NCBI RefSeq assembly: GCF_019977655.1
Contig: NZ_AP024849.1
Coordinates: 3,071,001 to 3,135,000, forward strand
Source of the DNA: Clostridium gelidum
Lineage (GTDB): Bacteria > Bacillota > Clostridia > Clostridiales > Clostridiaceae
Length of the DNA: 64,000 nucleotides
Direction: 5' to 3'
The notes beneath the pieces are model-generated. The model searched no databases and was not told where the DNA came from. It saw only the letters and a list, made by a program, of their open reading frames with translations. Positions 42,875 through 51,494 of the stretch are shown here, one piece after another. Numbering within the stretch: position 1 is the first letter of the stretch; every line of letters starts with the position of its first letter. The position numbers and the translations under genes were made by a program.

Positions 42875-44533
42875 TTATACTCCTTGTTGTAAGCAAGTTT
42901 TTAAATCATCATCAGGTTCACTTATGGCTTGTAAATTAAATGTATCAACCAAATATTGTAATACATTAGGACTTACAAATGCAGGAAGTGATGGTCCAAG
43001 GAAAATTCCTTTTACTCCGAGTGATAGCAATGCTAAAAGATCTGCAACTGCTTTTTGTTCATACCATGAAAGAATTATTGATAATGGTAATCCATTTACA
43101 TCTGTATCAAATGCATCTGCAAGTGCTGTTGCAATTCTAACTGCTGAATATGCATCATTACATTGGCCTACGTCTAATAATCTTGGAAGTCCCGCAACTT
43201 CTCCAAAGTCTAATTTGTTAAATCTATATTTTCCACAAGCAAGTGTAAGAATAACACAATCTTCTGGAACCTTTTGTGCAATTTCTGTAAAATAACTTCT
43301 TCCTGGTCTTGCACCATCACATCCACCTATTAAGAAGAAATGTCTAATCTTTCCTTCCTTAACTGCATTAACAATTGCTCCTGCATGGCTTAATGTTGCA
43401 TTATGACCAAAGCCAACAAGAATTTCTTTTGGTTCTTCACTTTCTTTAAATCCACCAAGCTCTAATGCTTTTTCTATTATTTCTGAAAAATCTTTATATC
43501 CATCTTTATTTGCTGAAATATATTTAACTCCATCCCATCCAACTACACTTGTTGTAAAAATTCTATCTTTGTATGTTTCTCTAGGTCTCATTAAACAATT
43601 TGTAGTCATTAAAATACATCCTGGTATGCCGTCAAATTCTTTTTGTTGATCCTGCCAAGCACCACCATAGTTTCCTACGAGATGTTTAAATTTTTTAAGT
43701 CCAGGATAACCATGACTAGGTAGCATTTCACCATGAGTATATATGTTAATTCCTTTTCCTTCAGTTTGTTCAAGTAGCATTTCTAAATCTCTTAAATCAT
43801 GACCAGAAACAATGATAAAAGGTCCCTTTTCAATATTTACATTAACTTTATGAGGACTTGGATTCTTATAAGTCTCCGTATTAGCATCATCTAACTTCTT
43901 CATTACAGCAACACTCATATCACCAGTTCTCATAGTCATTTGAATTAACTCTTCAACACTTAAATTATCATTGGTCGTACATTCTAGTCCTCTAAAATAA
44001 AAATTATCAACTTGATCATCATAATAATCTAAACATCTTGCTTGATGTCCATATGCACTTATGCCCTTCAATCCATAAACTATTGTTTGTCTAAGAGATC
44101 TAACATCAGCATCTAAATCTTGGTCAAACATAATTCCAGCTCTTTTTGAATCCTTAAGCATTTCGTCCTTAGTTTCACTTAAATTATAAGTTGCTTGTTC
44201 AGGATAATTTTTATCATCCCCTACTCTATCTCTCAAATTCTCTTTTATTTTTTGAGATTCTTTTAACATTTCTACATGAACTTCTGCATCAAAATTAACA
44301 TTAGTAAGTGTTGTAAACAAAGAATTCTCTACAAAACTAACAATGTCCTTTTCTATTTCTTCTCCCTTTTCAATAAGCTCTTTAGCATAGCAACTTATTC
44401 CTTTACATTGATATAAAAGCAAATCTTGAAGATTAGCTATTTCAGGCGTTTTCCCACACACGCCCATTTTAGTACATCCTTTTCCCCCTGCTGTTTGTTC
44501 GCACTGATAACAAAACATTGGATTTTCGTCCAT
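42875..44533 (-). CDS. hcp: Hybrid-cluster protein, copy 3
   Basis: 552 aa from the ATG at 44533 (AGGAG 8 bases upstream; a GTG three codons earlier overlaps it). Cubane Cys8, Cys11, Cys20, Cys26 (FCYQCEQTAGGKGCTKMGVC). All hybrid-cluster motifs present: GHDLRDLEMLLEQ, THGEMLPSHGYPGL, MTTNCLMRP, LIGGCDGARPGRSYF, LACGKYRFNK, DVGQCNDAYS, SWYEQKA. Very similar to copy 1 throughout. A third active copy in the same 9 kb is unusual. No GTAAC or TGATTT palindrome is evident directly before it. Confidence 0.94.
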   Translation of the reverse strand: MDENPMFCYQCEQTAGGKGCTKMGVCGKTPEIANLQDLLLYQCKGISCYAKELIEKGEEIEKDIVSFVENSLFTTLTNVNFDAEVHVEMLKESQKIKENLRDRVGDDKNYPEQATYNLSETKDEMLKDSKRAGIMFDQDLDADVRSLRQTIVYGLKGISAYGHQARCLDYYDDQVDNFYFRGLECTTNDNLSVEELIQMTMRTGDMSVAVMKKLDDANTETYKNPSPHKVNVNIEKGPFIIVSGHDLRDLEMLLEQTEGKGINIYTHGEMLPSHGYPGLKKFKHLVGNYGGAWQDQQKEFDGIPGCILMTTNCLMRPRETYKDRIFTTSVVGWDGVKYISANKDGYKDFSEIIEKALELGGFKESEEPKEILVGFGHNATLSHAGAIVNAVKEGKIRHFFLIGGCDGARPGRSYFTEIAQKVPEDCVILTLACGKYRFNKLDFGEVAGLPRLLDVGQCNDAYSAVRIATALADAFDTDVNGLPLSIILSWYEQKAVADLLALLSLGVKGIFLGPSLPAFVSPNVLQYLVDTFNLQAISEPDDDLKTCLQQGV

Positions 44534-44693
44534 AAATATCACTCCTTAAAAATTAATCTATATTAGTATTTGCATAAATTAATTTTATATTCTTTAATAA
44601 TTTAATGGACTTTCTTTCTTGCTCGTCTTTTCTACTTTTAAAGTATTTAATTTTTTAATGTCTTTAAAATTTTTTTATTTTAAATAAAATATA

Positions 44694-44729
44694 AAAAGCA
44701 TCTGAAAATTTACATTTTCAAACGCTTTT
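44694..44729 (-). terminator. Terminator of the SagB-type gene
   Basis: Interrupted stem AAAAGC / GCTTTT with inner TGAAAAT / ATTTTCA, A/T ends. Confidence 0.65.
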
Positions 44730-44763
44730 ATTAAATATATAATTCAAGTATTTCGAAATTCAA

Positions 44764-45525
44764 TTATTCTGGCTTTTTTCCAACTGCAGCAAGGTATACC
44801 ACAAATTCTTCATCTCCATCTAATTTCAAAAGTTCATCTATCATTTTCTGGTCATATATTCCTATAGCACAAGTCCCAGCATTAACAGATTCACTAGCTA
44901 AATAAAGATTTTGGCATACATGTCCAATATCTATTAGAATTTTTTTATGAGCTGTAATATCAAACTTCCACTCAGAACGATATGGCGTAGTACTCCATGC
45001 AAATATAACTGCAGCTTTCTTAGCAAAATTAGGAACAAAAGGCTGCTCAAGAGTAATTTCATCTATTTTAGTATCTAACCCTTCCAATTCAAACATTAAT
45101 AAAAGTTTATGCTCTAATGGATCATATCTGTATATTCCTTTTTTTATTCCATCCACGTTCATAATGAACAAATATGTTTCAAAAGAATGTGTTGCACCAC
45201 TACAAGGAACTGTTCTAAACGTAAGTCCAGCTTTATTGGTACCAGTAATCCCTTGAGTAGCCCATAATAAATATGATAGTTCAGAAAGATTCATTGTCTC
45301 CTCAGAATAAAACCTTGTACTTCTTCTTTCCCTTATGCACTCATATATATTTTGTTTTTTTACAATATCACCATTTACCTTTGGAAGGTCAATTATATCA
45401 CAAGATGAGTTGTAGGATTTAACACTATCTGGCTGAGGCATTCCTTTCATTTTATCAGTTTTTATATTTTTAAATTCATTAAAATTAGACTTTAGAAATT
45501 TTCTCTGATTTTCATATCTTCCCAT
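44764..45525 (-). CDS. SagB/ThcOx-type nitroreductase-fold oxidoreductase
   Basis: 253 aa. FMN-binding nitroreductase fold: ECIRERRSTRFYSEE near the N-terminus (phosphate-binding Arg pair), LSELSYLLWATQGITG, RTVPCSGATHSFETYL, GIYRYDPLEHKL, and near the C-terminus GHVCQNLYLASESVNAGTCAIGIYD. These are features of SagB-like dehydrogenases, which also occur as stand-alone enzymes outside azole-peptide clusters. No YcaO or precursor gene is nearby, so azoline oxidation is unlikely; a flavin reductase serving stress defence is more plausible (inference). Strong AAGGAGAG site. Confidence 0.85.
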   Translation of the reverse strand: MGRYENQRKFLKSNFNEFKNIKTDKMKGMPQPDSVKSYNSSCDIIDLPKVNGDIVKKQNIYECIRERRSTRFYSEETMNLSELSYLLWATQGITGTNKAGLTFRTVPCSGATHSFETYLFIMNVDGIKKGIYRYDPLEHKLLLMFELEGLDTKIDEITLEQPFVPNFAKKAAVIFAWSTTPYRSEWKFDITAHKKILIDIGHVCQNLYLASESVNAGTCAIGIYDQKMIDELLKLDGDEEFVVYLAAVGKKPE

Positions 45526-45571
45526 AATATTTCTCTCCTTTTGCTAATTAACTAATGTAAAATTAAATAAA

Positions 45572-45601
45572 AAATAACCATAACATATGCTATAGTTATT
45601 T
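45572..45601 (-). terminator. Terminator of the DUF1858 gene
   Basis: 11-bp near-perfect arms AAATAACCATA and TATAGTTATTT, short loop. Confidence 0.6.
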
Positions 45602-45611
45602 TCCATTTAAA

Positions 45612-45794
45612 TTATTTATTTAATGATTCTAATAATTCTTCTAAATTTAATCCATGAACCTTAGCTGCATCTTCAATTGATTCTGCTTGAGAAGATGGAC
45701 ATACAACACATCCCATTCCAAAATTCATTAAAATTTGTGGTGCATTTTCCTTTATTCTTAATACTTCGCCTATTGTTAAATCTTTAGTTATCAT
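45612..45794 (-). CDS. DUF1858 hybrid-cluster-associated redox-disulfide protein
   Basis: 60 aa single domain: TIGEVLRIKENAPQILMNFG, then GCVVCPSSQAESIEDAAKVH. The C-x-x-C motif (GCVVC) marks the family described as hybrid-cluster-protein-associated redox disulfide domain (DUF1858). Expected to be a small thiol redox partner in the cytosol, perhaps for Hcp or Ric. A TGTAAC-N4-GTTACA palindrome lies about 130 bp upstream, linking its expression to hcp copy 2. Confidence 0.9.
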   Translation of the reverse strand: MITKDLTIGEVLRIKENAPQILMNFGMGCVVCPSSQAESIEDAAKVHGLNLEELLESLNK

Positions 45795-45921
45795 ATTTAT
45801 CTTCTCCTCTATTTTAATATAGTTAATTTTCTTTAACTTATGAATTTATTTTATTATTGAAATCAGATTTATTACTGTTTACTCTCTATGTCATATTATA
45901 GTACTTAACTTATTTTTAATC

Positions 45922-45937
45922 TGTAACCCATGTTACA
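45922..45937. promoter_or_regulatory. GTAAC-N4-GTTAC palindrome, site 2
   Basis: TGTAACCCATGTTACA, a six-base arm palindrome before the DUF1858 gene. Confidence 0.5.
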
Positions 45938-45983
45938 ATTTCTTTTTCTATTTATACCTATTTTTAACTTATTGTTTAAAAAA

Positions 45984-46739
45984 TTATACTTTAGGTGTAA
46001 ATCCACAATACCCTATTTCATCACACCTTCTCTTCATATCCGCCCATGTTTCTTTTTCTGCTATAGATTCTATTGCTGTAGGATATAAAATATAATTTTC
46101 TTTAAATATGTGATCTCTTAAGTTAAATATAATATATTTTGATGTGTCATCAACTTTTTCTTTAAATTCATTAAATTCTAATTTAGAAACTTCTTCAGCT
46201 GCCTGTTTTAGAAACTTTTTCTTGGCTCTTAAATCATCATGTTCCATTCTCATAATTCTAGTTGGACCAGTGATTTCTCGGTTTTCCATCTCTGCAAACA
46301 ACACTTGCTCTTCTCTTTGGTGATGACTTTCTGCATCTAATATATTATCTACAACAATTTTTAATGCTTCAAATTCTTCTAAACTGCTATCATAGCTTTC
46401 TAATTTTTGAATTTTAGAATTTATTTCTTCAAGTTCTGTTAAAAACCCAAGAATTTTATCATGCTCAATAATAAGTGTATCCACAACATGCCCCGGTTCA
46501 ATTTTTGTTTTAATTTTATCAAGTTCTCCTTTTAGAACTTCCATGTGAATGTCACAAAGATGTCTTAAATCTTGAGGATTCATTCCTTTTTCTATTAAAT
46601 TTTGTTCTGCAATTGAAAGCTCTATGGGACTTATATTAGAAACAATATTTAAAGCCTCTTTTCTTAAAGCTTCTGTTACACCTTCTTTATTTAATTTTTG
46701 TAAAACTTCAGTTAACTTTTCTATCTTTTTATTATCCAT
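45984..46739 (-). CDS. DUF438-hemerythrin protein
   Basis: 251 aa. The N-terminal DUF438 domain covers about residues 1-75 (KIEKLTEVLQKLNKEG, ISPIELSIAEQNLIEKGM, LCDIHMEVLKGEL). The hemerythrin-like domain follows with His/Glu ligands in EHDKILGFL, ESHHQREEQVLFAEME, MEHDDLRAKK and NLRDHIFKENYILYPTA. Proteins of this type occur with Fe-S repair and hcp genes and may bind O2 or NO. TGATTTAAATCA is 82 bp upstream. Co-occurrence with ric gives two hemerythrin-like proteins in this island. Confidence 0.9.
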   Translation of the reverse strand: MDNKKIEKLTEVLQKLNKEGVTEALRKEALNIVSNISPIELSIAEQNLIEKGMNPQDLRHLCDIHMEVLKGELDKIKTKIEPGHVVDTLIIEHDKILGFLTELEEINSKIQKLESYDSSLEEFEALKIVVDNILDAESHHQREEQVLFAEMENREITGPTRIMRMEHDDLRAKKKFLKQAAEEVSKLEFNEFKEKVDDTSKYIIFNLRDHIFKENYILYPTAIESIAEKETWADMKRRCDEIGYCGFTPKV

Positions 46740-46820
46740 TTGTATTTCCTCCTCATAAATTCATTTTCAAATTCCACTTTTCTATGTCTTAATTCTACTT
46801 AATTTCCCTTCATAAAAATG

Positions 46821-46832
46821 TGATTTAAATCA
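46821..46832. promoter_or_regulatory. TGATTTnnATCA palindrome, site 4
   Basis: TGATTTAAATCA, 82 bp before the DUF438-hemerythrin start. Confidence 0.5.
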
Positions 46833-46912
46833 AAATTCAAAAAAATAAATACTTATATCAAATTAAATAGCTTTAATTCATTATAAACATTTTTTATTAT
46901 CTTGATTTCTAA

Positions 46913-47839
46913 CTATAAGGTGTTAACTGTATTTTTTATTTCTTCCAATTGCCTATCTACAACACTTGCAGCTTCTATGTGATTTATTATAGTTTCCGAT
47001 GTAATTTTTAATATTTCATCAACATCTACTATTTCGTTACTCATGTTTTCAATATGACTCTTTTGGTCAATTAAAATATCCATTACACCCTTTACTTCCT
47101 GTTCTACTTTTGCTACAGATGATAGACTTTCTTCTATTTTTTCTGCAGCATTACCAGAAGCTATAACACCCCTAGCAATAACCTCATTAGATTTACCTGA
47201 ATTATTTAGAACTATCTTCGTCTCATCCTCTATACTTCCTATTAAACTTGAAATGTCCTTAGTGCTTTGTTTAGTCATTTCTGCTAATTTTTTTATTTCT
47301 CCTGACACTACCGCAAAACCCTTCCCATGTTCTCCTGCTCTAGCTGCTTCAATTGCTGCATTTAAAGCTAAAAGATTTGTTTGACTCGCAATATTAGTGA
47401 TTAGCTGAACAACTTCATTAACTTTGGTAAATCTCCTTGCTAATTCATGTATACTTTCGGTATTATTCCTATTCTCTTTTTCTAAAGATTTTATTATTTC
47501 CACCATTTCTTCAATGGCATCCTTACCTTCATAGGATTTCTTAACTGTATCTTCTGTAATCTCTATAAGATTGTTACCTTCTGAATATAATCTATCCGTT
47601 AAATCGTTAGTGTTTTTTGTTAAATCCGAAATTTCATTCATATGTATCTTTACTTTTTGAAAAAGATGTCCTAAAACATCATGCTCATTATCTACAATAT
47701 GGTGCTGTTTTACAGTCTCAGCTAACAACTTGCTCATATCTTGAATAAAGTTATTAGTTTCTTTATGTACTGCTTCTTCACCATGCTGATCCTGATTATT
47801 TTCTAAACCTTTGGATTTTCTATTTCTAAATATATTCAT
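46913..47839 (-). CDS. Soluble methyl-accepting chemotaxis-type protein
   Basis: 308 aa with no membrane segment. Residues 1-60 are a short charged/helical start; the rest is the antiparallel coiled-coil signalling domain with hairpin tip around NLLALNAAIEAARAGEHGKGFAVVSGEIKKLAEMTKQS. The methylation-region heptads look intact. A receptor this short without a sensor domain is either an adaptor to another sensor or senses through the N-terminal helix. It has two regulatory palindromes upstream (47989 and 48162) and sits in the NO-stress island, so it may link redox state to motility (inference). AGGAGGAG site. Confidence 0.85.
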   Translation of the reverse strand: MNIFRNRKSKGLENNQDQHGEEAVHKETNNFIQDMSKLLAETVKQHHIVDNEHDVLGHLFQKVKIHMNEISDLTKNTNDLTDRLYSEGNNLIEITEDTVKKSYEGKDAIEEMVEIIKSLEKENRNNTESIHELARRFTKVNEVVQLITNIASQTNLLALNAAIEAARAGEHGKGFAVVSGEIKKLAEMTKQSTKDISSLIGSIEDETKIVLNNSGKSNEVIARGVIASGNAAEKIEESLSSVAKVEQEVKGVMDILIDQKSHIENMSNEIVDVDEILKITSETIINHIEAASVVDRQLEEIKNTVNTL

Positions 47840-47988
47840 TTATTCTCCTCCTTGTGTAATTCCGCCTCATCATTAAAGTACTTTTGAAATCTTCTTAAAA
47901 CTTATATTTTATATCACTTTAATATGTAATTATGTTAATTTAAAAATGTTAGTAACCTAATTTTAAATGATTATACTTAAATATAATG

Positions 47989-48000
47989 TGATTTGCATCA
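47989..48000. promoter_or_regulatory. TGATTTnnATCA palindrome, site 5
   Basis: TGATTTGCATCA, 150 bp before the chemoreceptor-like gene. Confidence 0.45.
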
Positions 48001-48161
48001 TATTATATTAATTTTTAACTATTTAAAATCCAAGGTACAATTAGTACATCTACTTTTATAAATGTTATGAATAAATTATCCATTAAATAAAAATCAGAAA
48101 AATTTTTATTTAATACATAAATCTATTTATATTTCCATAATAACTATTTTCATGCAAATAT

Positions 48162-48181
48162 ACAGTAACATATGTTACTGT
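48162..48181. promoter_or_regulatory. GTAAC-N4-GTTAC palindrome, site 3 (perfect 20-bp)
   Basis: ACAGTAACATATGTTACTGT is a perfect 20-bp palindrome. It lies between the copper-type fusion gene's terminator and the chemoreceptor-like gene. Confidence 0.55.
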
Positions 48182-48203
48182 ATATTCCTGTATGTGAAAA
48201 AAC

Positions 48204-48247
48204 AAAGAGATACTTGATTCCTAATATTCGGAATCAAATATCTCTTT
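48204..48247 (-). terminator. Terminator of the HMA/SafE/cupredoxin gene
   Basis: Stem AAAGAGATA ... TATCTCTTT extended by TTGATTCC/GGAATCAA; T run on the minus strand. Confidence 0.85.
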
Positions 48248-48310
48248 CATTAAAGTTTAGTTTCACAATAACACAAAAATAAAAATTATTTTTAACACAA
48301 CAAAGTACCA

Positions 48311-50143
48311 TTATCCTATATATTTTTCACGAACTTTTTCTAAGTTAATATTTTCTAAAGAATCTGTAACTTCAATACCAGCTACAGCCACATTATTTTG
48401 GACAATAAGATATCTTCCACTGTTTGGTATACTAAATTCAACATCTACAATGCCTTTTTTACCTTTGAAGCTACTTACTACACCTCCAATATCTGAATTT
48501 AATATAGTAAAATTCCCATCAAAATTATCAAATGAATTAAGATTCACGGAAAGTTTTGTTTCTAATCCTTTTTCTAGTACTATTACAAGTGGCTCAAACT
48601 CATAACCAATTCCTTTTATGCTTAGACTTTGGGTATCTAAAGATTTAGTAGCTTTTTTTATTAATCTATCAGTAGATACTTTACTTAAATCATCTCCATA
48701 TATACTTGGAGTTTGCTTTTCACTACTTGCAGCGCCTGCACTTTCAGCTGTGCAACAGCTCATTCCACTACTTGGCGCTGGAATTGATGATTCTGCTTTA
48801 GAAGCATCTACAGAATCAAGATTATCTGTAACCTTAATTACTCCTCTTATCATTCCCATCCAGCAACTAAAATTTATATCGCCATCTTTTGGTGTAAATT
48901 CTATTATATTTTCACCAGATACTAATTTTTTTTCTATATTTAAAGAAGGTACTACCACTGCATTATTACACGGATTAAGTTTATCTCCTGAAATCATCCA
49001 TTTTACAGGTATACCCTTTTGAACATAAAAAGCATTAGGAGTATAGCCATTACTATCTGCTGTCATCTTAATTATTTGAACTCCATTTTCAATAGTTGCT
49101 TTACCTATATTGTTTGTACTAGCTTGAACTTCACTACCAGAAATACTTTGCCTTAATGTACTCATTATACTTGGAAGCCCTCCAACTCCTGCAAGGGCAA
49201 GGCCTCTATTTCCCATCATAATTCCTAGTACTACTACTAAAATTCCACTAAACTTTAATAGCTGCTTTGTATATCCTTTGCTTAACAAACCTGATATTGC
49301 TCCAAACGCTAGCATTAAAGGAACTGTTCCTAGGGAAAATAAAAACATAGATATAGCTCCAGCTGCTGCACTACCAGTACCTAATGCATAAAGCTGCATT
49401 GTTTGGAGTGGTCCACAAGGCATTAATCCATTTAACATTCCAACCAAAAATGGAGCCTTAGGTTTATTTTTCACGCTATATGAAGACCATGGTAATTTAA
49501 TATTAAAATTTCTAAATAAAGAGAAACCAGTCATATTTAAACCCATTATTACCATAAATATTCCTGCAAATATTTGAAGTCCAGCTTTTACATTAAGTGA
49601 TAATGATAATACAGAACCTAAAGCCCCTACAATACCACCTATAATTGTATATGAAGTTACTCTTCCTGCATTATATAAAATCGCAGGCATTAGAGTCTTT
49701 AATTTACTTTGTTTTTCATCTACAATACTGTTTTTAGATAAACTTTGCGTAAGCATTATTCCACCACACATTCCAACACAGTGAATAGAAGTAAGCATTC
49801 CAACAACAAATAATACCACATAAGATGCATTGTTTAATCTAGCATTCATATCAAAACCTGCTGTTGAATTCCCAAGAAGTACAATAGCTACAACTATAAC
49901 AAAAAAACCTGCAAATTTAATTGTACTGGGACTTTTTGTGCTATAACCAGCTTTGTTAATGACTTCCTTCAATTGTTCCATGTTGCAACTTTCGCTCTCA
50001 TATTCAATAGTTACCTGCTGCTTGCTATAGCTAGCCATTGAATTTACGACCCCTGGGACTTTCATCAATGCTTTTTCTACCCTGTTTTCGCAAGAAGTGC
50101 ATGTCATATTATAAACTTTAATTCTCTCTCTTTTAATACTCAT
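48311..50143 (-). CDS. HMA - SafE/UreH-type membrane - cupredoxin fusion protein
   Basis: 610 aa. Residues 1-70 are a heavy-metal-associated domain with C15-x-x-C18 (NMTCTSCENR). Then comes a polytopic membrane region (six or more segments, ~55-320) of the sulfite exporter/urease accessory (DsbD-like) type, with SIHCVGMCGG and LNGLMPCGPLQ, the paired Cys motifs of this family. A cupredoxin-like domain (~340-435) follows, with NPCNNAVV and FSCWMGMIRG as likely copper ligands; then a Ser/Ala linker with SCC, and a last beta-rich domain. Proteins of this kind handle copper or thiols at the membrane, often for metalloenzyme assembly. Monocistronic, with a strong terminator. Role within the NO-stress island is inferred. 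Confidence 0.85.
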   Translation of the reverse strand: MSIKRERIKVYNMTCTSCENRVEKALMKVPGVVNSMASYSKQQVTIEYESESCNMEQLKEVINKAGYSTKSPSTIKFAGFFVIVVAIVLLGNSTAGFDMNARLNNASYVVLFVVGMLTSIHCVGMCGGIMLTQSLSKNSIVDEKQSKLKTLMPAILYNAGRVTSYTIIGGIVGALGSVLSLSLNVKAGLQIFAGIFMVIMGLNMTGFSLFRNFNIKLPWSSYSVKNKPKAPFLVGMLNGLMPCGPLQTMQLYALGTGSAAAGAISMFLFSLGTVPLMLAFGAISGLLSKGYTKQLLKFSGILVVVLGIMMGNRGLALAGVGGLPSIMSTLRQSISGSEVQASTNNIGKATIENGVQIIKMTADSNGYTPNAFYVQKGIPVKWMISGDKLNPCNNAVVVPSLNIEKKLVSGENIIEFTPKDGDINFSCWMGMIRGVIKVTDNLDSVDASKAESSIPAPSSGMSCCTAESAGAASSEKQTPSIYGDDLSKVSTDRLIKKATKSLDTQSLSIKGIGYEFEPLVIVLEKGLETKLSVNLNSFDNFDGNFTILNSDIGGVVSSFKGKKGIVDVEFSIPNSGRYLIVQNNVAVAGIEVTDSLENINLEKVREKYIG

Positions 50144-50287
50144 ATCTTTTCACCTCTATTTTTATTTTAGTTATATGTCTTTCTCATTTAATTAATTATA
50201 ATAAAAAGTTATGAAGATTTTATGAGGATGTTAGGATATTTTTAAATTGTTCCTTAGGCTTTGCTTTAACATAGTATTGAAATTTAG

Positions 50288-50322
50288 ATATAAAAAAACA
50301 GGATAATCATTACCCCGTTTTT
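50288..50322 (-). terminator. Possible terminator of a decayed gene
   Basis: AAACAGGATAAT pairs imperfectly with ATTACCCCGTTT, T run on the minus strand. Directly follows the small remnant at 50310. Confidence 0.45.
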
Positions 50323-50426
50323 ACTCGACACTTTGTACAATTCTGAAATAAATGTTCATCTAAAACTTCTCTAACCACTCCTCTATCATCAAAATGTATT
50401 TTTGTGTTTCCTATAATCTTATAATC
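50310..50426 (-). pseudogene. Possible C-terminal gene remnant
   Basis: 38 codons between stops on the minus strand, reading IGNTKIHFDDRGVVREVLDE and then FQNCTKCRVKTG. The protein-like composition and adjoining terminator suggest a decayed gene's end; family not recognised. Confidence 0.3.
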
Positions 50427-50525
50427 TTAGTGACTTTTTTCAGCTATTTTTAATGATTACTCATGCTTCCTTCGTTCCCTTAAAAATATGTTTCATAAAT
50501 AACCTAGTAATTTTTCGCCTAAATC

Positions 50526-50570
50526 AAAAGAGTACTCTTAAAATAATTTATATTTTAAGGGTACTCCTTT
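50526..50570 (-). terminator. Terminator of msrA
   Basis: Long A/T-flanked stem: GAGTAC-CTTAAAAT with ATTTTAAG-GTACTC, adjacent to the msrA stop. Confidence 0.8.
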
Positions 50571-50572
50571 AA

Positions 50573-51046
50573 CTAATCAAATTTTATATGACAATATCCA
50601 GTTGGATTTTTATCTAAATAATCTTGATGATATTCTTCCGCTGTATAGTATTTTTCCAGTGGTTTAACTTCAGTTACAATGGATTTTTTATATTGTTCTT
50701 GTGTTTTGATTTTACTTTTATTAATTATATCTAAATCTGATTCATCAATGTAATAAATTCCACTTCTATACTGAGTACCAACATCTCCTGCTTGCCTATT
50801 TACTGTTGTAGGATCAATTATGCTCCAAAACTTATCTAATAATATATCTAATGATACTAGTTTTTCATCATAGGTAATATAGCATACCTCAACAAAATAT
50901 GTATCCTTATTACATACCTCTTCATAAGTTGGATTTTCTGTTTTTCCATTTGCATATCCTACTTCTGTTTTACTTACTCCTGGTATCATCGCAAAAAACT
51001 TTTCTACACCCCAGAAGCAACCTCCACCTAAAATTATTTTTTTCAT
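50573..51046 (-). CDS. msrA: Peptide methionine sulfoxide reductase A
   Basis: 157 aa. Reduces S-methionine sulfoxide in proteins. Catalytic Cys10 lies in GGGCFWGVEKFF; conserved GVSKTEVGYANG, PTYEEVCN, YRSGIYYID and YHQDYL follow. A C-terminal Cys (GYCHIKF) may resolve the disulfide. No MsrB domain is fused. AAAGGATGTG ribosome site. Fits the oxidative-stress theme of the preceding island, but it is a separate unit. Confidence 0.95.
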   Translation of the reverse strand: MKKIILGGGCFWGVEKFFAMIPGVSKTEVGYANGKTENPTYEEVCNKDTYFVEVCYITYDEKLVSLDILLDKFWSIIDPTTVNRQAGDVGTQYRSGIYYIDESDLDIINKSKIKTQEQYKKSIVTEVKPLEKYYTAEEYHQDYLDKNPTGYCHIKFD

Positions 51047-51184
51047 ATTATCACATCCTTTACTAAAATTATAAATCCAAATAATAATAATATTATTATA
51101 TTGTAATTACGTTTAGAAATATATACACATATCTTACATTATTATAACACCTACAAATTTTAATTGTTACATCATTTAATAATA

Positions 51185-51466
51185 TTACAGTTTAGTTTTC
51201 CTATTTTTAAATGGCAATAAAAAAACAATAAAGTAGAACGTTGCTCCAGTCAAAAAACACCTAAGTAAAAATTGGTATTCTCTAGTAATATAATTCCCTA
51301 TAGCTAATCTACCAGCAATATTAAATAGAACAGCAAATAAAAACAAAGTAATTCTTATACTTGCTTTGCTATTTATTAATTTTTCTACGCCTAATTTGGT
51401 GCAAAGAAAATCAACTATTAAATATGCTACAAAACATACTCCAAGTCCTAAAAACAAACTATTCAT
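51185..51466 (-). CDS. Small integral membrane protein of unknown function
   Basis: 93 aa with three hydrophobic segments (about 3-20, 36-58, 65-85), ending in a basic tail (PFKNRKTKL). No known motif. GAGGAGAA site before ATG. About 28 bp after the deformylase-like gene in the same direction, so likely co-transcribed with it. Confidence 0.6.
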   Translation of the reverse strand: MNSLFLGLGVCFVAYLIVDFLCTKLGVEKLINSKASIRITLFLFAVLFNIAGRLAIGNYITREYQFLLRCFLTGATFYFIVFLLPFKNRKTKL

Positions 51467-51494
51467 AAAAAATTCTCCTCAATATATAATTCAA

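Noticed and set aside
42924..43295. 123-codon ORF antisense to hcp copy 3
   Set aside because: Shadow of the hcp coding sequence; similar shadows occur opposite the other hcp copies.
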